NCBI GenBank assembly: GCA_903869675.1
Contig: CAIQAB010000015.1
Span: forward strand, 1 to 64,000
Source of the DNA: an uncultured Verrucomicrobiota bacterium
Lineage (GTDB): Bacteria; Verrucomicrobiota; Verrucomicrobiia; Opitutales; Opitutaceae
Reading direction: 5' to 3'
Length of the DNA stretch: 64,000 nucleotides
The translations under genes were made by a program, and so were the position numbers. This document shows, piece after piece, positions 1 through 8,980 of this stretch; the stretch's first letter is position 1; each line of letters opens with the position of its first letter. The notes under the pieces were generated by a model. The model was not told the origin of the DNA and made no database searches. It saw only the letters and a list, made by a program, of their open reading frames with translations.

Positions 1-1062
1 CTGCTGACATCAGCAATTCTGTTTGGTGGATTTGTAGGGATGGTGATCGATACCTACGCTGGCCCTGCCTGGCAGAAAGTGCCGTTTCCCATCTTTAGTG
101 AAGTGCAAGTTATGCTAATGGGCGAACGTCACTTAACGTCAGATCGATTCGGTGGATTTACATTTGAGGCAGGAGTCATTGGGGGCATGTCAGGTATATT
201 TATCCTTTTAAATGCATCGGCTTTACTATTGGGATTTTGGGAGAGTAGGTTAAGGTTGCCTGCTGTGATACAACTTATCTCGGCTCTAGGTATTATTTTC
301 GGATTTGGCGCTATATATCTTTCGCGAACCAAGTCCGGACTCATTATACTTTTATTCGGCGTTTTAATCATGGCATTTGCAGTAATTTTTGTAAAACGGG
401 GTGTGCCGATTTGGACTAAGGTGGTTTTATGGGGCGCTATTTTGGCTGGATTTGCGTCACTTCCCGTCGCTTACCGACTTACCAAAAATACTGCTAACGG
501 TGAGTATATTGAGAAAGAGGTGAGTAATGTTTATTTATTTATGAATAGAGGGTTCACGCGTGAAGAAGGCGGAGGATTGCAAACCCGCATACAGTCGATG
601 AAAATTGCGGTATATGGATTATTATTTCGACCTACGGGTGCAGGCTACACAAATGGTTATTTTTACGCGGAACCCGTTTTAAAATACGTTGAGCCCACAG
701 CTGAGATGGAGTGGTTTCATAATCAAGGCCGCTACAATGGTTATAAAGGCGCTATTTTTAATCTCATGGGGCAGGGCGGGGTAATATCACTTGCTCTTAT
801 AGTATATTTACTTCGCTTACTTTGCCGCGGTTTAGTGAAAAGCGGGGCATTTGGCGGATCCGCTATCGCCGCATTACTTATATCCGGAGTTATAATGTTG
901 GGATTTACGGTGGAGCTCTTGCCTTACTTTGAGATTCTCATGCTCTTAGTTGGCTTGGCCTATATTGTAGACCATCAACTTGGAGGTTTCGGTGGTTTAG
1001 CAGAGAGTCCGCGATCCAGCAGGAGTCTTGTAAACGGACCTGGATCCGTGCACTTTAAATAA
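1..1062 (+). CDS. Wzy/O-antigen ligase-like membrane protein, 5' truncated
   Basis: The frame is open from base 1, so the true start lies left of the window and at least 353 residues are visible. Counting from the Met codon at base 40, hydrophobic segments lie near residues 44-66, 71-92, 99-118, 125-145, 240-262 and 275-315. Between the fourth and fifth is a polar loop of about 95 residues with several Arg, Tyr and Trp. This is the layout of the Wzy polymerase / WaaL ligase superfamily, which joins undecaprenyl-linked glycan units at the periplasmic face. The function is inferred from topology and from the following run of glycosyltransferase genes; sequence alone rarely separates polymerase from ligase. 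Base composition is markedly AT-rich compared with the right half of the window. The next gene starts 32 bases downstream. Confidence 0.6.
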   Translation: MLTSAILFGGFVGMVIDTYAGPAWQKVPFPIFSEVQVMLMGERHLTSDRFGGFTFEAGVIGGMSGIFILLNASALLLGFWESRLRLPAVIQLISALGIIFGFGAIYLSRTKSGLIILLFGVLIMAFAVIFVKRGVPIWTKVVLWGAILAGFASLPVAYRLTKNTANGEYIEKEVSNVYLFMNRGFTREEGGGLQTRIQSMKIAVYGLLFRPTGAGYTNGYFYAEPVLKYVEPTAEMEWFHNQGRYNGYKGAIFNLMGQGGVISLALIVYLLRLLCRGLVKSGAFGGSAIAALLISGVIMLGFTVELLPYFEILMLLVGLAYIVDHQLGGFGGLAESPRSSRSLVNGPGSVHFK

Positions 1063-1094
1063 ATCTTACATATGAATCATTTTTAGCAAAATTC

Positions 1095-1958
1095 ATGAAA
1101 TTATCAATCATAGTTCCCAGCTACAACCAAAGCCATTTTATTGGTCGGACGCTGGAGTCTATATTATCCCAAAACGATCCTGACTGTGAGATAATCATCA
1201 TGGATGGTGGCTCCACTGATGATACTATGACGATAGTCGAGCGTTATCGCGAAAGATTAGCGATCGTTGTTTCAGAAAAAGATGGTGGGCAAAGTGATGC
1301 ACTGCAAAGAGGCTACTTGTTGTCTACCGGCGATTACATCGGTTGGCAAAATTCAGACGATATATATTTCCCCGGAGCATTTGCGTCTTTCAGATCCGCA
1401 TACGATTCAGACGCGAAATTAAACACCGTTGCGCATGTCTATTTCGGAAATCAATGTATCATTGGTCCCCGAGACGAATTATTGAATGGCAAGATATTTG
1501 GACCTTTCCGTCTAGATTATCTTTTGTATGCGGGTTGGAACATAACAAACCAAAGTTCGTTTTTCTCAAGACAAGCTATTGAAAGGGCCGGCGGTTTTGA
1601 CGCCTCCCTGCATTACGCCATGGACTTAGATCTGTATATCCGTCTTGCCAAGTCTAACGCTAAATTTAAATGGATAAACAAATACTGGGGCGGTTTCAGG
1701 ATACATGATGCATCAAAGGGGTCCACTTTACATCGGGTTAGGGACAAGGAATATTTGGATCTTCGTTCACGATATTTGCCTGAATTTAATCCAATAGTCT
1801 CATGGGACCGTCAATTTAGACTTAAGCGCATATATGAATGGATAATTCGATACCTCGACTTATTACGTATGGGCTTATTACATCGACGTTTTATAGAGAA
1901 AAGTAATGCAAGTAACATAGAAAAGAGACTTAAGGTCGAATTTTCAAGTTCACTATGA
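1095..1958 (+). CDS. GT2 family glycosyltransferase
   Basis: This 287-residue protein has the GT-A fold of family 2 glycosyltransferases. It opens with the typical strand and nucleotide-binding start (MKLSIIVPSYNQ), has the DGGSTDD motif at residues 37-43 and the metal-binding SDD at 87-89, and later a GGFD...DLDLYIRLAK acceptor-side segment. Such enzymes add a sugar from a nucleotide donor to a growing lipid-linked glycan on the cytoplasmic face of the inner membrane. Donor and acceptor cannot be told from the sequence. Its stop overlaps the next start in ATGA, so the two are probably translationally coupled. Composition is AT-rich like its neighbours. No Shine-Dalgarno sequence precedes the ATG. 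Confidence 0.85.
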   Translation: MKLSIIVPSYNQSHFIGRTLESILSQNDPDCEIIIMDGGSTDDTMTIVERYRERLAIVVSEKDGGQSDALQRGYLLSTGDYIGWQNSDDIYFPGAFASFRSAYDSDAKLNTVAHVYFGNQCIIGPRDELLNGKIFGPFRLDYLLYAGWNITNQSSFFSRQAIERAGGFDASLHYAMDLDLYIRLAKSNAKFKWINKYWGGFRIHDASKGSTLHRVRDKEYLDLRSRYLPEFNPIVSWDRQFRLKRIYEWIIRYLDLLRMGLLHRRFIEKSNASNIEKRLKVEFSSSL

Positions 1959-3142
1959 ACAACCGCTTAATTTTTGTAAGTGGAGGGCATAGGTTTATCA
2001 GTGGACATTCTGGATTAGCACTTAGAACACGGCTTACCTTTGATTTATTGGGCGAAGCATGGCACGGCAAAGAGAAGCATCTCATTACTGCCCCTTGTGA
2101 GGAACTGCTTGAAATAGCGACACGTAATGGATGGAAGGTTCATTTCATTAAGCCATATTCTGAAGGTTCGTCCGCTATCTTGCGTGTAATGACTCGCTGG
2201 GTAGTTTTTGCATTAGCCCATTTCTCTAAACGTGCGGGTTATAAGGCCATGACAATGCTGGGCGGTTCTGATATGCCGCCAGAAGCTGTATGTAATATTA
2301 TAAATACATTACAGCCAGCGACGGTTTGGTTAAGCCGGTGTGATTTATTACCTATTGCAGGGTGGGTATCGACGGCCTCATCTCGTATTATCGTTGATAC
2401 TAACGATTCAGTTTATAATCTTGTTCGTTGTTACCGGCCCAGGGCTAAACTTTGCGGTCTTACTGGTTGGACGAATCGCATGATGGCTAAAAGGATAAAA
2501 GTTCTGGAGCTTGAACTTGCAGAGCGTTGTGAGTCCGTAATTGCGATTTCAATTGACGATCTTAATTATTTTAGAAGCGCCACCATCAAGAAAGTTGAGC
2601 TAGAGGAGAGCTGTATTATAACTCCTCCTCTTCTTCGTTTTGATCAAAATGTGAATGACTTCGATATTGGCTATATAGGTGGTCCTCATTTGGGTTCGAT
2701 AAGCGCGGCCGTTAATTTACTGAAAATTGCATCACGCCCGGAATTAAATAAAATTCGATTCGCGATAGCGGGAGGTGTATGTGAATCTTTAAGTGAATAT
2801 ATTCGGAGTAATAACGTTGCACTTGTGGGTAGAGTTGCTGACGCCAATCACTTCCTCTGCCGCTGCCGGCAAGTGGTGCTCTGGTCGTCCGGCGAAACAG
2901 GCACTAGTGTAAAGTTCCAAGAGTCTATCCTATCAGGTGTTACTGTCTTGGCTAATGCTCCGGCTGCTCGGTGGTCTGCAGCAGTTTCTGGCCGTGATTA
3001 TTTGCTTTGCGACAACGAAGATACATTGGTTCGTTTAATACTAGCTCGATCAACACTTGCCCCCAGCCCACTTCGTGACGTCAGTATACGAGAAACTTTG
3101 GTAAAGCGATTCAGTTTTTTAAGTTGCGGGGGTGGTATATGA
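1955..3142 (+). CDS. Glycosyltransferase, GT4-like (GT-B fold)
   Basis: This 395-residue protein resembles a divergent GT4 enzyme. The N-terminal half has a Rossmann-like start (RLIFVSGGHRF). The C-terminal half has the donor-site pattern: LVGRVAD near residue 290, then VVLWSSGETGTSVKFQESI, where the Glu of FQES sits in the place of the GT4 catalytic or ribose-binding Glu, followed by a GVTVLAN strand. The role is presumably one glycosyl transfer step in polysaccharide assembly. It overlaps the preceding gene by ATGA and the following one by ATGA. The identification rests on fold-type motifs only, and the donor sugar is unknown. Composition is AT-rich. Confidence 0.65.
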   Translation: MNNRLIFVSGGHRFISGHSGLALRTRLTFDLLGEAWHGKEKHLITAPCEELLEIATRNGWKVHFIKPYSEGSSAILRVMTRWVVFALAHFSKRAGYKAMTMLGGSDMPPEAVCNIINTLQPATVWLSRCDLLPIAGWVSTASSRIIVDTNDSVYNLVRCYRPRAKLCGLTGWTNRMMAKRIKVLELELAERCESVIAISIDDLNYFRSATIKKVELEESCIITPPLLRFDQNVNDFDIGYIGGPHLGSISAAVNLLKIASRPELNKIRFAIAGGVCESLSEYIRSNNVALVGRVADANHFLCRCRQVVLWSSGETGTSVKFQESILSGVTVLANAPAARWSAAVSGRDYLLCDNEDTLVRLILARSTLAPSPLRDVSIRETLVKRFSFLSCGGGI

Positions 3143-4299
3143 GCACTGGCACAGCTAAGCAGCGTATTCAACGCTTGCTATACTCACTTCTCTATCAATT
3201 TGAGTATGCGCTATATAATAAATCGGAGGAGTCGCTTTCAAGATCCGTTGTTCGACCCGATCTTTCAGGATTGAGGATCTGTCTTGTGAAACAAGATGTC
3301 TATGCCGATCTTTATTGTTGCCGCTATGGCTCATCCCCTGGAGAAGCCGTCCTTTCATCAATAAAGCGAAGCGGTCCTGTGGCTTTGCTTTCGCAATGGG
3401 GCGCCGATTTTAGAATTATCAAGACAGAGGAGGGAGACGGTTGCGATGTTTGGAAGCAGAAGTGGACAGATGGTAGGCAGCGTCCTCTGGAATATTACTA
3501 TGCTTTGCAGAAAAATGCAAATATTCATGGACAAACCACCTTGGGCGGGCAGTCCGAACACGCGATCAGTGCCAGCGAAGTTGATTGGTCTGCTTATGAT
3601 TTAGTTATTAGTCTTGATATATCAATACCGACACGTATCGTAAAAAAATATCCCGATACGGTATGGGCATACTGGATAAGCGAGCCATGCATGAGAGAAT
3701 ACAAGTATTCTTTGGCTCGAGTATATCCAGGTTATAATCTCTTTCTTAACCAAAGATTTTGGGACAGGCTCATTCCAACTTTCTCGCAGCATGAGATAGA
3801 TTTCCCCTACTGCTTCCAATCCACTGGTTGTTATTCAGGGATATTGGACGAACCCAGCGATAAACGCGGTGTTATTGTTGAAAGTCATACAAAAGACGAG
3901 CTAGGCGTAGTTGAACGTTCAGCACTTGCTGCCTTCGGCCCAGTTCGCCAGATCGAAGGCAGTATTCATGACGTATTGTCTGGACTCTTGCATTCACGTT
4001 ATTGGGTTCGTTTGGGAGGGCGTCCTTTATGGGGAAATGGTATGATAGAGGCGCTGGCGTGTGGTTGTATTGGGCTCGCTAATCCAAGTTTTTTTAAAAA
4101 CAGGGCATTGTTTACACAGGGCAGCACCGTCGATGACTTCAAGTCATTGATAAACCGACTTGAGGTATTGGAGGAAGATCAAAATCTGCGTCAGCGAATA
4201 GCACATGTTCAGGCTATGCTTTTGAATGAATATGCCTATTACAGGCCTATGGCTTCACTGAGATTAGCTTACGATACAGTTCGTGCTAAAGTAATTTGA
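3139..4299 (+). CDS. Putative glycosyltransferase of the polysaccharide locus
   Basis: I do not recognise a precise family for this 386-residue protein. A C-terminal segment (WGNGMIEALACGCIGLANP, then a stretch like a GT-B tail ending in Arg/Leu-rich helices) looks like the donor-binding half of a GT-B glycosyltransferase. The N-terminal half lacks clear motifs. The ATG at 3139 is preferred over an in-frame TTG at 3124 because it gives the same 4-base ATGA overlap seen elsewhere in this operon. The gap to the next gene is 87 AT-rich bases without an obvious terminator. An alternative is a capsule-modifying or nucleotide-sugar protein. Confidence 0.55.
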   Translation: MSTGTAKQRIQRLLYSLLYQFEYALYNKSEESLSRSVVRPDLSGLRICLVKQDVYADLYCCRYGSSPGEAVLSSIKRSGPVALLSQWGADFRIIKTEEGDGCDVWKQKWTDGRQRPLEYYYALQKNANIHGQTTLGGQSEHAISASEVDWSAYDLVISLDISIPTRIVKKYPDTVWAYWISEPCMREYKYSLARVYPGYNLFLNQRFWDRLIPTFSQHEIDFPYCFQSTGCYSGILDEPSDKRGVIVESHTKDELGVVERSALAAFGPVRQIEGSIHDVLSGLLHSRYWVRLGGRPLWGNGMIEALACGCIGLANPSFFKNRALFTQGSTVDDFKSLINRLEVLEEDQNLRQRIAHVQAMLLNEYAYYRPMASLRLAYDTVRAKVI

Positions 4300-4386
4300 T
4301 TTTATACAATAGGATTTTTTGCACGTCTACAAAGTTGGTGTGATTAAATTGCATTTTTATTTTTAAGTGCATTTGATTCGAGCCTT

Positions 4387-5817
4387 ATGCTTTTTAATAG
4401 TTTCGATTTCCTGTGCTTTTTGATTGTTACTCTCGGGCTTTATTATTTGCCCTTTTGGCGTTTTTATCAGGTTCATGTTTTAGTTGCGGCCAGTTTCTTC
4501 TTTTACGCGTTTGAGTGTCCGGCGCTTTTGGGATTATTGGTGGCCTGCATCGGCATGAATGCATGGCTCAGTTTTAAAATTTCAAAACTAGGTGTTCAGG
4601 ATAGGGCGGGTATATTTCGTTTCGCGGTTTGTGGAATACTCTTTAACGTTGGCTTGCTCGCGACTTTTAAATATGGCCCTCTGGCCGTCCAGTTATTACC
4701 TCAAGGCAAAAGCGGACTTACTGTTTGGCTGCAGCATCTGCCACTTCCTATCGGAATATCTTTTTATACGTTTGAAAATATTAGTCTAATTATTGATGTT
4801 TTTCGCCATCGCCGTCGTGGGGAAATGTCTTTTACTCCAACTGCAGCCCCCACGCATTTATTGCATAGCGCGCTTTTCGTAGCGTTTTTTCCGCATCTGG
4901 TAAGTGGTCCTATACTTAAGGCGGATGCTTTTTTTCCGCAGATAGGGCTCCCTAAGCTTTGGCGTAATATTGCTTGGAGTGACGCATTTAAAGCAATCGT
5001 GCTGGGGTTTTTCTTAAAGACCGTTGTAGCAGACAACCTCAAGGAGGTTACGACTTTGATGAATTACCCCCAGTTTATTGGGTTTTCTACACTCACGCTC
5101 ATCGTGCTCCTTGCGGGATATTCGGTGCAGATTTTTGCTGATTTTGCCGGCTACTCGTTGATCGCAATCGGGCTGGCCTCTCTTTTCGGTTACAAGTTAC
5201 CGGATAACTTTAATTATCCCTACCTTTCATCATCGTTGGGCGAATTTTGGCGGAGATGGCATATCTCGTTGTCGGGCTGGTTACGTGATTATTTATATTT
5301 TCCTCTAGGGGGGAACAGACGCGGACGGCTGCGAACTTATTTTAATTTGTTTCTAGTTATGGCCATAGGAGGATTATGGCACGGAGCAGCTTGGAGTTTT
5401 GTGATTTGGGGGCTTTACCACGGTTTGGGATTAGCTTTTGAGCGGTGGGCAGAAGAGCGCTGGCCTGATCTAAGTTTGAGGTTGCCCCGCTGGGCGTGTG
5501 TTGCGACGGTCTTCATCTTTGTTTCTTTTGGCTGGCTTTTATTTCGTCTGCCTGATTTTGGTCATGTCATTGCCTACTTGCGTTGTCTGGCAACTAATTA
5601 CTCTCTCGGGTTTGTTGGGCAGAAAAAGCTCTTGATCCTGGTATTTGTCTTCAGCCTGCCGGTCTTTCTATTACATGCTTTTAAATCGATGGCGGCAGGG
5701 GGGCGGATTCATTGCGTTGCATCGACAGTCCCGGCTTGGCTGAAGTATGGTTTATTAGTTTTTGCCATTTTGGTTTCCTACGGTCTACCGGGTGCCTTTA
5801 TTTACTTCCAGTTCTAA
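4387..5817 (+). CDS. MBOAT family O-acyltransferase (AlgI-like)
   Basis: This 476-residue polytopic protein of the membrane-bound O-acyltransferase family resembles AlgI, PatA and DltB. About ten hydrophobic segments are visible. The family hallmarks are PHLVSGPI near residue 175, the EFWRRWHISLSGWLRDYLYFPLG block around 285-305, and the catalytic His in GGLWHGAAW (His332), with a second conserved His in LYHG about a dozen residues on. In known systems the protein passes acyl groups across the inner membrane to modify exopolysaccharide or teichoic acid. It is followed after one base by an SGNH/AlgJ-like gene, which is the expected partner. Inferred role: O-acetylation of the glycan made by this locus. 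Confidence 0.88.
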   Translation: MLFNSFDFLCFLIVTLGLYYLPFWRFYQVHVLVAASFFFYAFECPALLGLLVACIGMNAWLSFKISKLGVQDRAGIFRFAVCGILFNVGLLATFKYGPLAVQLLPQGKSGLTVWLQHLPLPIGISFYTFENISLIIDVFRHRRRGEMSFTPTAAPTHLLHSALFVAFFPHLVSGPILKADAFFPQIGLPKLWRNIAWSDAFKAIVLGFFLKTVVADNLKEVTTLMNYPQFIGFSTLTLIVLLAGYSVQIFADFAGYSLIAIGLASLFGYKLPDNFNYPYLSSSLGEFWRRWHISLSGWLRDYLYFPLGGNRRGRLRTYFNLFLVMAIGGLWHGAAWSFVIWGLYHGLGLAFERWAEERWPDLSLRLPRWACVATVFIFVSFGWLLFRLPDFGHVIAYLRCLATNYSLGFVGQKKLLILVFVFSLPVFLLHAFKSMAAGGRIHCVASTVPAWLKYGLLVFAILVSYGLPGAFIYFQF

Positions 5818-5818
5818 C

Positions 5819-6682
5819 ATGATCATCAGGTCGCTGCTTTTTTCATGCGGGTTGGCTCTGGTTTACGCAATGGCGGTGGGCTATTTCGCGGTCGGCATAC
5901 CCCGGGTTGGCCCTACTCAGCATCAGTCTAATATTATTCGCATCGAACGTGTTTGGCATCGCGCTACGTCTGCTGATGCATTGCTAGTCGGCACTTCTTT
6001 ATCGGCTCGTCTTCCTGATTTGGTAATAAATCAGCAGATTGATTCCATCGCACAAAGTGCGACCGGGCCGATGACGGGTTTGCTTCTGGCGGATATCTTG
6101 CCCACCCCGCCTCGCAGCGTGTATGTTGAGGTGAATATGTTTCATCAAGGGGTCGATCATGAAGCCTTGGCATATTTTAGCCGTCAACCGATGGCTGCAC
6201 TGCGTGAATTCGTGCCAATTCTGCGTCAATCCGAGCAGCCTATAAATTTATTAATTTCAGCGTTGGTGGCGCAACACGCGGAACCTGCGATTATCTTTGA
6301 CCCCAACAAGCTCCGGTTTGGCCTGGATTATCTGGCTTCTCAGAACCAGCAAACTCTCTCTGTGGAAGTTCTGGAGACTAGTCTGGTTGATTTTAAGAAG
6401 GTGTTAACTAGCTTACGCAATAAAGGTATCCATATTGTCTTGGTTGAATTTCCCCTCCACCCGGAAGTCCGGAATTCGCCTCGTTACATACAAAGTTTTG
6501 ACGCCTTGTCCGCGGTGTTTCCTGCCTCTGAGTGGGAGTGGGTGCACCCGCCGGCGGCATCGAAATGGGAATTTACGGACGGTCTGCATCTCACCACTGC
6601 ATCGGCAGTGGACTTCGCTCAGTTGCTTCTGACGGATATTCAAACTAGAAGAACTTCGGCTAGGAGGCGGGTAAATAATTAG
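5819..6682 (+). CDS. SGNH/AlgJ-like acyl-transfer partner protein
   Basis: The ATG at 5819 begins one base after the MBOAT stop. A TTG at 5762 would need a 56-base overlap and is less likely. The 287-residue product starts with a signal-anchor (about residues 3-25), then has a GTSL block with Ser60 in the position of the GDS nucleophile and a C-terminal DGLHL block giving Asp254 and His257. These match the Ser/Asp/His layout of SGNH acyltransferases such as AlgJ, AlgX and PatB. It probably receives the acyl group from the adjacent MBOAT protein and transfers it to polysaccharide in the periplasm. The family call is by motif and neighbourhood; overall similarity was not tested. Confidence 0.65.
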   Translation: MIIRSLLFSCGLALVYAMAVGYFAVGIPRVGPTQHQSNIIRIERVWHRATSADALLVGTSLSARLPDLVINQQIDSIAQSATGPMTGLLLADILPTPPRSVYVEVNMFHQGVDHEALAYFSRQPMAALREFVPILRQSEQPINLLISALVAQHAEPAIIFDPNKLRFGLDYLASQNQQTLSVEVLETSLVDFKKVLTSLRNKGIHIVLVEFPLHPEVRNSPRYIQSFDALSAVFPASEWEWVHPPAASKWEFTDGLHLTTASAVDFAQLLLTDIQTRRTSARRRVNN

Positions 6683-6685
6683 CCA

Positions 6686-6701
6686 TTAAGTAATTACTTA
6701 A
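6686..6701. repeat. 16-bp perfect palindrome after the acyl-transfer gene
   Basis: The sequence TTAAGTAATTACTTAA is identical to its reverse complement and begins four bases after the stop of the SGNH-like gene. It lies in a 136-bp AT-rich spacer before the next glycosyltransferase. There is no U-run after it, so it is not a standard terminator. A dimeric regulator site is possible. Nothing else was seen in the spacer. Confidence 0.5.
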
Positions 6702-6821
6702 ATTTATAAACTGACCAAATGCTCAAGGACCTGTATTGGCTGCGTTTTGCTTCTTCAGTTTCAGGCTGCTGCCTGGTTTTTCATCTGAGTTGTCAGTTCA
6801 TTTTAAGATAATCCCATCGTG

Positions 6822-7706
6822 ATGACGCCGCCTTCGTTTCTTTTGGTCACGCCGACGCTTGGTGCTGCTCCTTATGGGCGGTTCTTGACCGAGTCGATAC
6901 CCTTCGGTATTGAGTGGCGCGTTGTTTCTCCGTTTTCAGAGTTGGATTGGCTGAAGGGTGGCTCAGTGCCCGCCAACTGTGTTCCCGAGCCAGCCGGCGG
7001 TTTGGGTATGTATGGGGCATTGAATGCGGGTTTAACGAGTTCGTTGAATTGGAAGTGGTTCTCTTATATTAACGATGATGATTTACTGGGTCGGGAGTTT
7101 GCTGAGTTGATTCGGCGCCACTGTATCCCGGGTAACGAGAAGGTGATCGCGTATGGGCGAGTTTCTATGATTGCGGAAAACGGGGGTTATCTGTTTGATT
7201 TTCCAACCAGTAAAAGGGTGCAAGATTTCGGGGCTCTATTACCCCAAGGCATTATGCCCTTCACGCAGCAGGGGATGGTGGCCCACCGTAGTGTTTGGGA
7301 ACGTCTGGGCGGCTTTGACCCCAGCTACCGGCTTGCCGGGGACTTGGATTTCTGGGTCCGGGCCTGGAGAGCAGGTTTCCAGTTTCGGTTTTATGATTTG
7401 CGAGTCGGAGAGTGGCGTTTGCGTTCTGGACAGCTCTCAAGCCAGACTGAGCAGATGTGGCAGGAACAGGCGCGCTGCCTGGCGCCGCTCCTTGAAGGGG
7501 CGCCTTCACGAGCACGCATGACATTGGCCAAATGGCGTTTCCGTTTGGGAAATACCCCAAACTACTTCCGTCGATATTGGCGCTTGCGCCGCGTGCGTCA
7601 GTCGGAGGTCTTTACAGCTGATTCCATGAGTTCTCCCCCTGATCGTTTTCCTGGTTTGTCAAAAGAAACCGGAGTCCCTACGGGCAAAGGGGGGCAAGGC
7701 CGTTGA
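6822..7706 (+). CDS. GT2-like glycosyltransferase
   Basis: This protein of about 294 residues has GT-A features: an N-terminal strand LLVTPTLG, a metal-binding acidic triplet in FSYINDDDLL (residues 85-87), and GGFDPSYRLAGDLDFWVRAW in the acceptor half, very like the paralogue at 1095-1958. It presumably adds one sugar to the lipid-linked intermediate in the cytoplasm. GTG at 6819 and ATG at 6822 are adjacent candidate starts; ATG is chosen. The stop overlaps a possible TTG start of the next gene. GC content rises here relative to the first 6.7 kb, suggesting the locus has a mosaic origin. Confidence 0.8.
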   Translation: MTPPSFLLVTPTLGAAPYGRFLTESIPFGIEWRVVSPFSELDWLKGGSVPANCVPEPAGGLGMYGALNAGLTSSLNWKWFSYINDDDLLGREFAELIRRHCIPGNEKVIAYGRVSMIAENGGYLFDFPTSKRVQDFGALLPQGIMPFTQQGMVAHRSVWERLGGFDPSYRLAGDLDFWVRAWRAGFQFRFYDLRVGEWRLRSGQLSSQTEQMWQEQARCLAPLLEGAPSRARMTLAKWRFRLGNTPNYFRRYWRLRRVRQSEVFTADSMSSPPDRFPGLSKETGVPTGKGGQGR

Positions 7707-7723
7707 ACCTGGTTGATGCCAAG

Positions 7724-8980
7724 ATGGAGCGGGTATTGTGGATCAATGACAAAACCGGTGGCGGCGGGGCGGGTAAACTCTACCGCACGGCAGCAGCCGT
7801 CTTGGCGGAGAGGGGCGCCACGGTAGCGCCGTTTTTCGGGCATCACCAACCTGGTGAGGTGTCAGAGGAGTATCTCTCCTTTCAACCGGCCGCTCTGAGC
7901 GACAAAAATTATGCTGGGTTTTTACGGCGTTCGGTTGGTGATTCGCGATTAATCGCTCAACTCCGCCGGATGCGGCAGGCTTTCAGGCCCACGGCAGTGG
8001 TGGTGCAAAATTGCCACAAATACATAGGTCCAGAGGTAATTGTGGAGGCAAGCACGTGGGGGCTGCCCGTCATTTTGTTGGTTAACGATTATGGGATTTA
8101 TTGCGCCAACTGCTATGGTTGGCGCGCCGGCTCTATCTGTCATGCGTGCATCGACCACCGTTTCTCTCGCGCGGTTTGGCAGGGTTGCGCGCTCAGGCCG
8201 GATTTGGTGACAAAAGCGATGGTGGCCTCCCGCAGCTTCGCCCTTTTTCTGGCTTGGCGGGCCGACGCTTATTTTAAGGCAAACGTGGTCTTAACCGCAG
8301 GCGAAGCTTTTCGCCGTCGGCTGATTGAGGCGGGGTTTCGTGAGGATCGGGTGCAGGCGGGCATATTTCCTCACGAAGTGCTTGGGGCGCCGGTGGATTT
8401 CTCACCGCCTCCGGCATCGTCGGTTCCGGAATTTGTATACTATGGCTCGGACCTACCCGTCAAAGGGCAGGAATTGCTTCTGGAAGCGGTGCGTCATATC
8501 ACGAAACGGTGCCGGATCTCTCTTTACGTGCTTAAGCCGAGCGAGTGGCTGGTGTCGCTGGTGGCCTCGGTCGCGCACGCCAACCCTTTGGTCGAAGTCT
8601 CTCTTGATGCCGAGGCAAAGTGGGGCAGCGGAGTTAGGGAAGCGGTGGCTTCGGCCCGTGCCGTTTTGATACCCTCGGTATGGGTTAGCCCTCATGAGCT
8701 TGTTGTTTACGAGGCCATGGCCATGGGCCGTGCAGTGCTGGTGACTCAATGCAGCAGCAACGCCGAGCTCATCCAGGACGGGCTAGAGGGGTTTGTGGTG
8801 AATGAGGCCGATCCCCGCATGTTGGCGCAGCGGTTGGACCGCCTTTCCGGTGAGCTGGACCTGGCGGAGCACATGGGCCGCGCGGCGAGAAAGCGTTATC
8901 AGGAAACGCTGTTGCCTGCATTATGGGGGAAGACTTTTTTTGACGCGTTGCACACTGCCCGTCAAAATCTTCACGCATGA
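7724..8980 (+). CDS. GT4 family glycosyltransferase with Cys-rich segment
   Basis: This 418-residue GT-B enzyme opens with ERVLWINDKTGGGGAGKL and has the GT4 donor site HELVVYEAMAMGRAVLVT near residues 324-341 (E-x7-E type). Between the halves lies a cluster of five cysteines (CANC, then CHAC and a GC), at about residues 127-155, a feature found in some GT4 enzymes that may hold a structural metal. The ATG at 7724 gives the usual N-terminus; a TTG at 7703 would overlap the upstream stop as TTGA. It overlaps the next gene by ATGA. Sugar specificity is unknown. Confidence 0.85.
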   Translation: MERVLWINDKTGGGGAGKLYRTAAAVLAERGATVAPFFGHHQPGEVSEEYLSFQPAALSDKNYAGFLRRSVGDSRLIAQLRRMRQAFRPTAVVVQNCHKYIGPEVIVEASTWGLPVILLVNDYGIYCANCYGWRAGSICHACIDHRFSRAVWQGCALRPDLVTKAMVASRSFALFLAWRADAYFKANVVLTAGEAFRRRLIEAGFREDRVQAGIFPHEVLGAPVDFSPPPASSVPEFVYYGSDLPVKGQELLLEAVRHITKRCRISLYVLKPSEWLVSLVASVAHANPLVEVSLDAEAKWGSGVREAVASARAVLIPSVWVSPHELVVYEAMAMGRAVLVTQCSSNAELIQDGLEGFVVNEADPRMLAQRLDRLSGELDLAEHMGRAARKRYQETLLPALWGKTFFDALHTARQNLHA

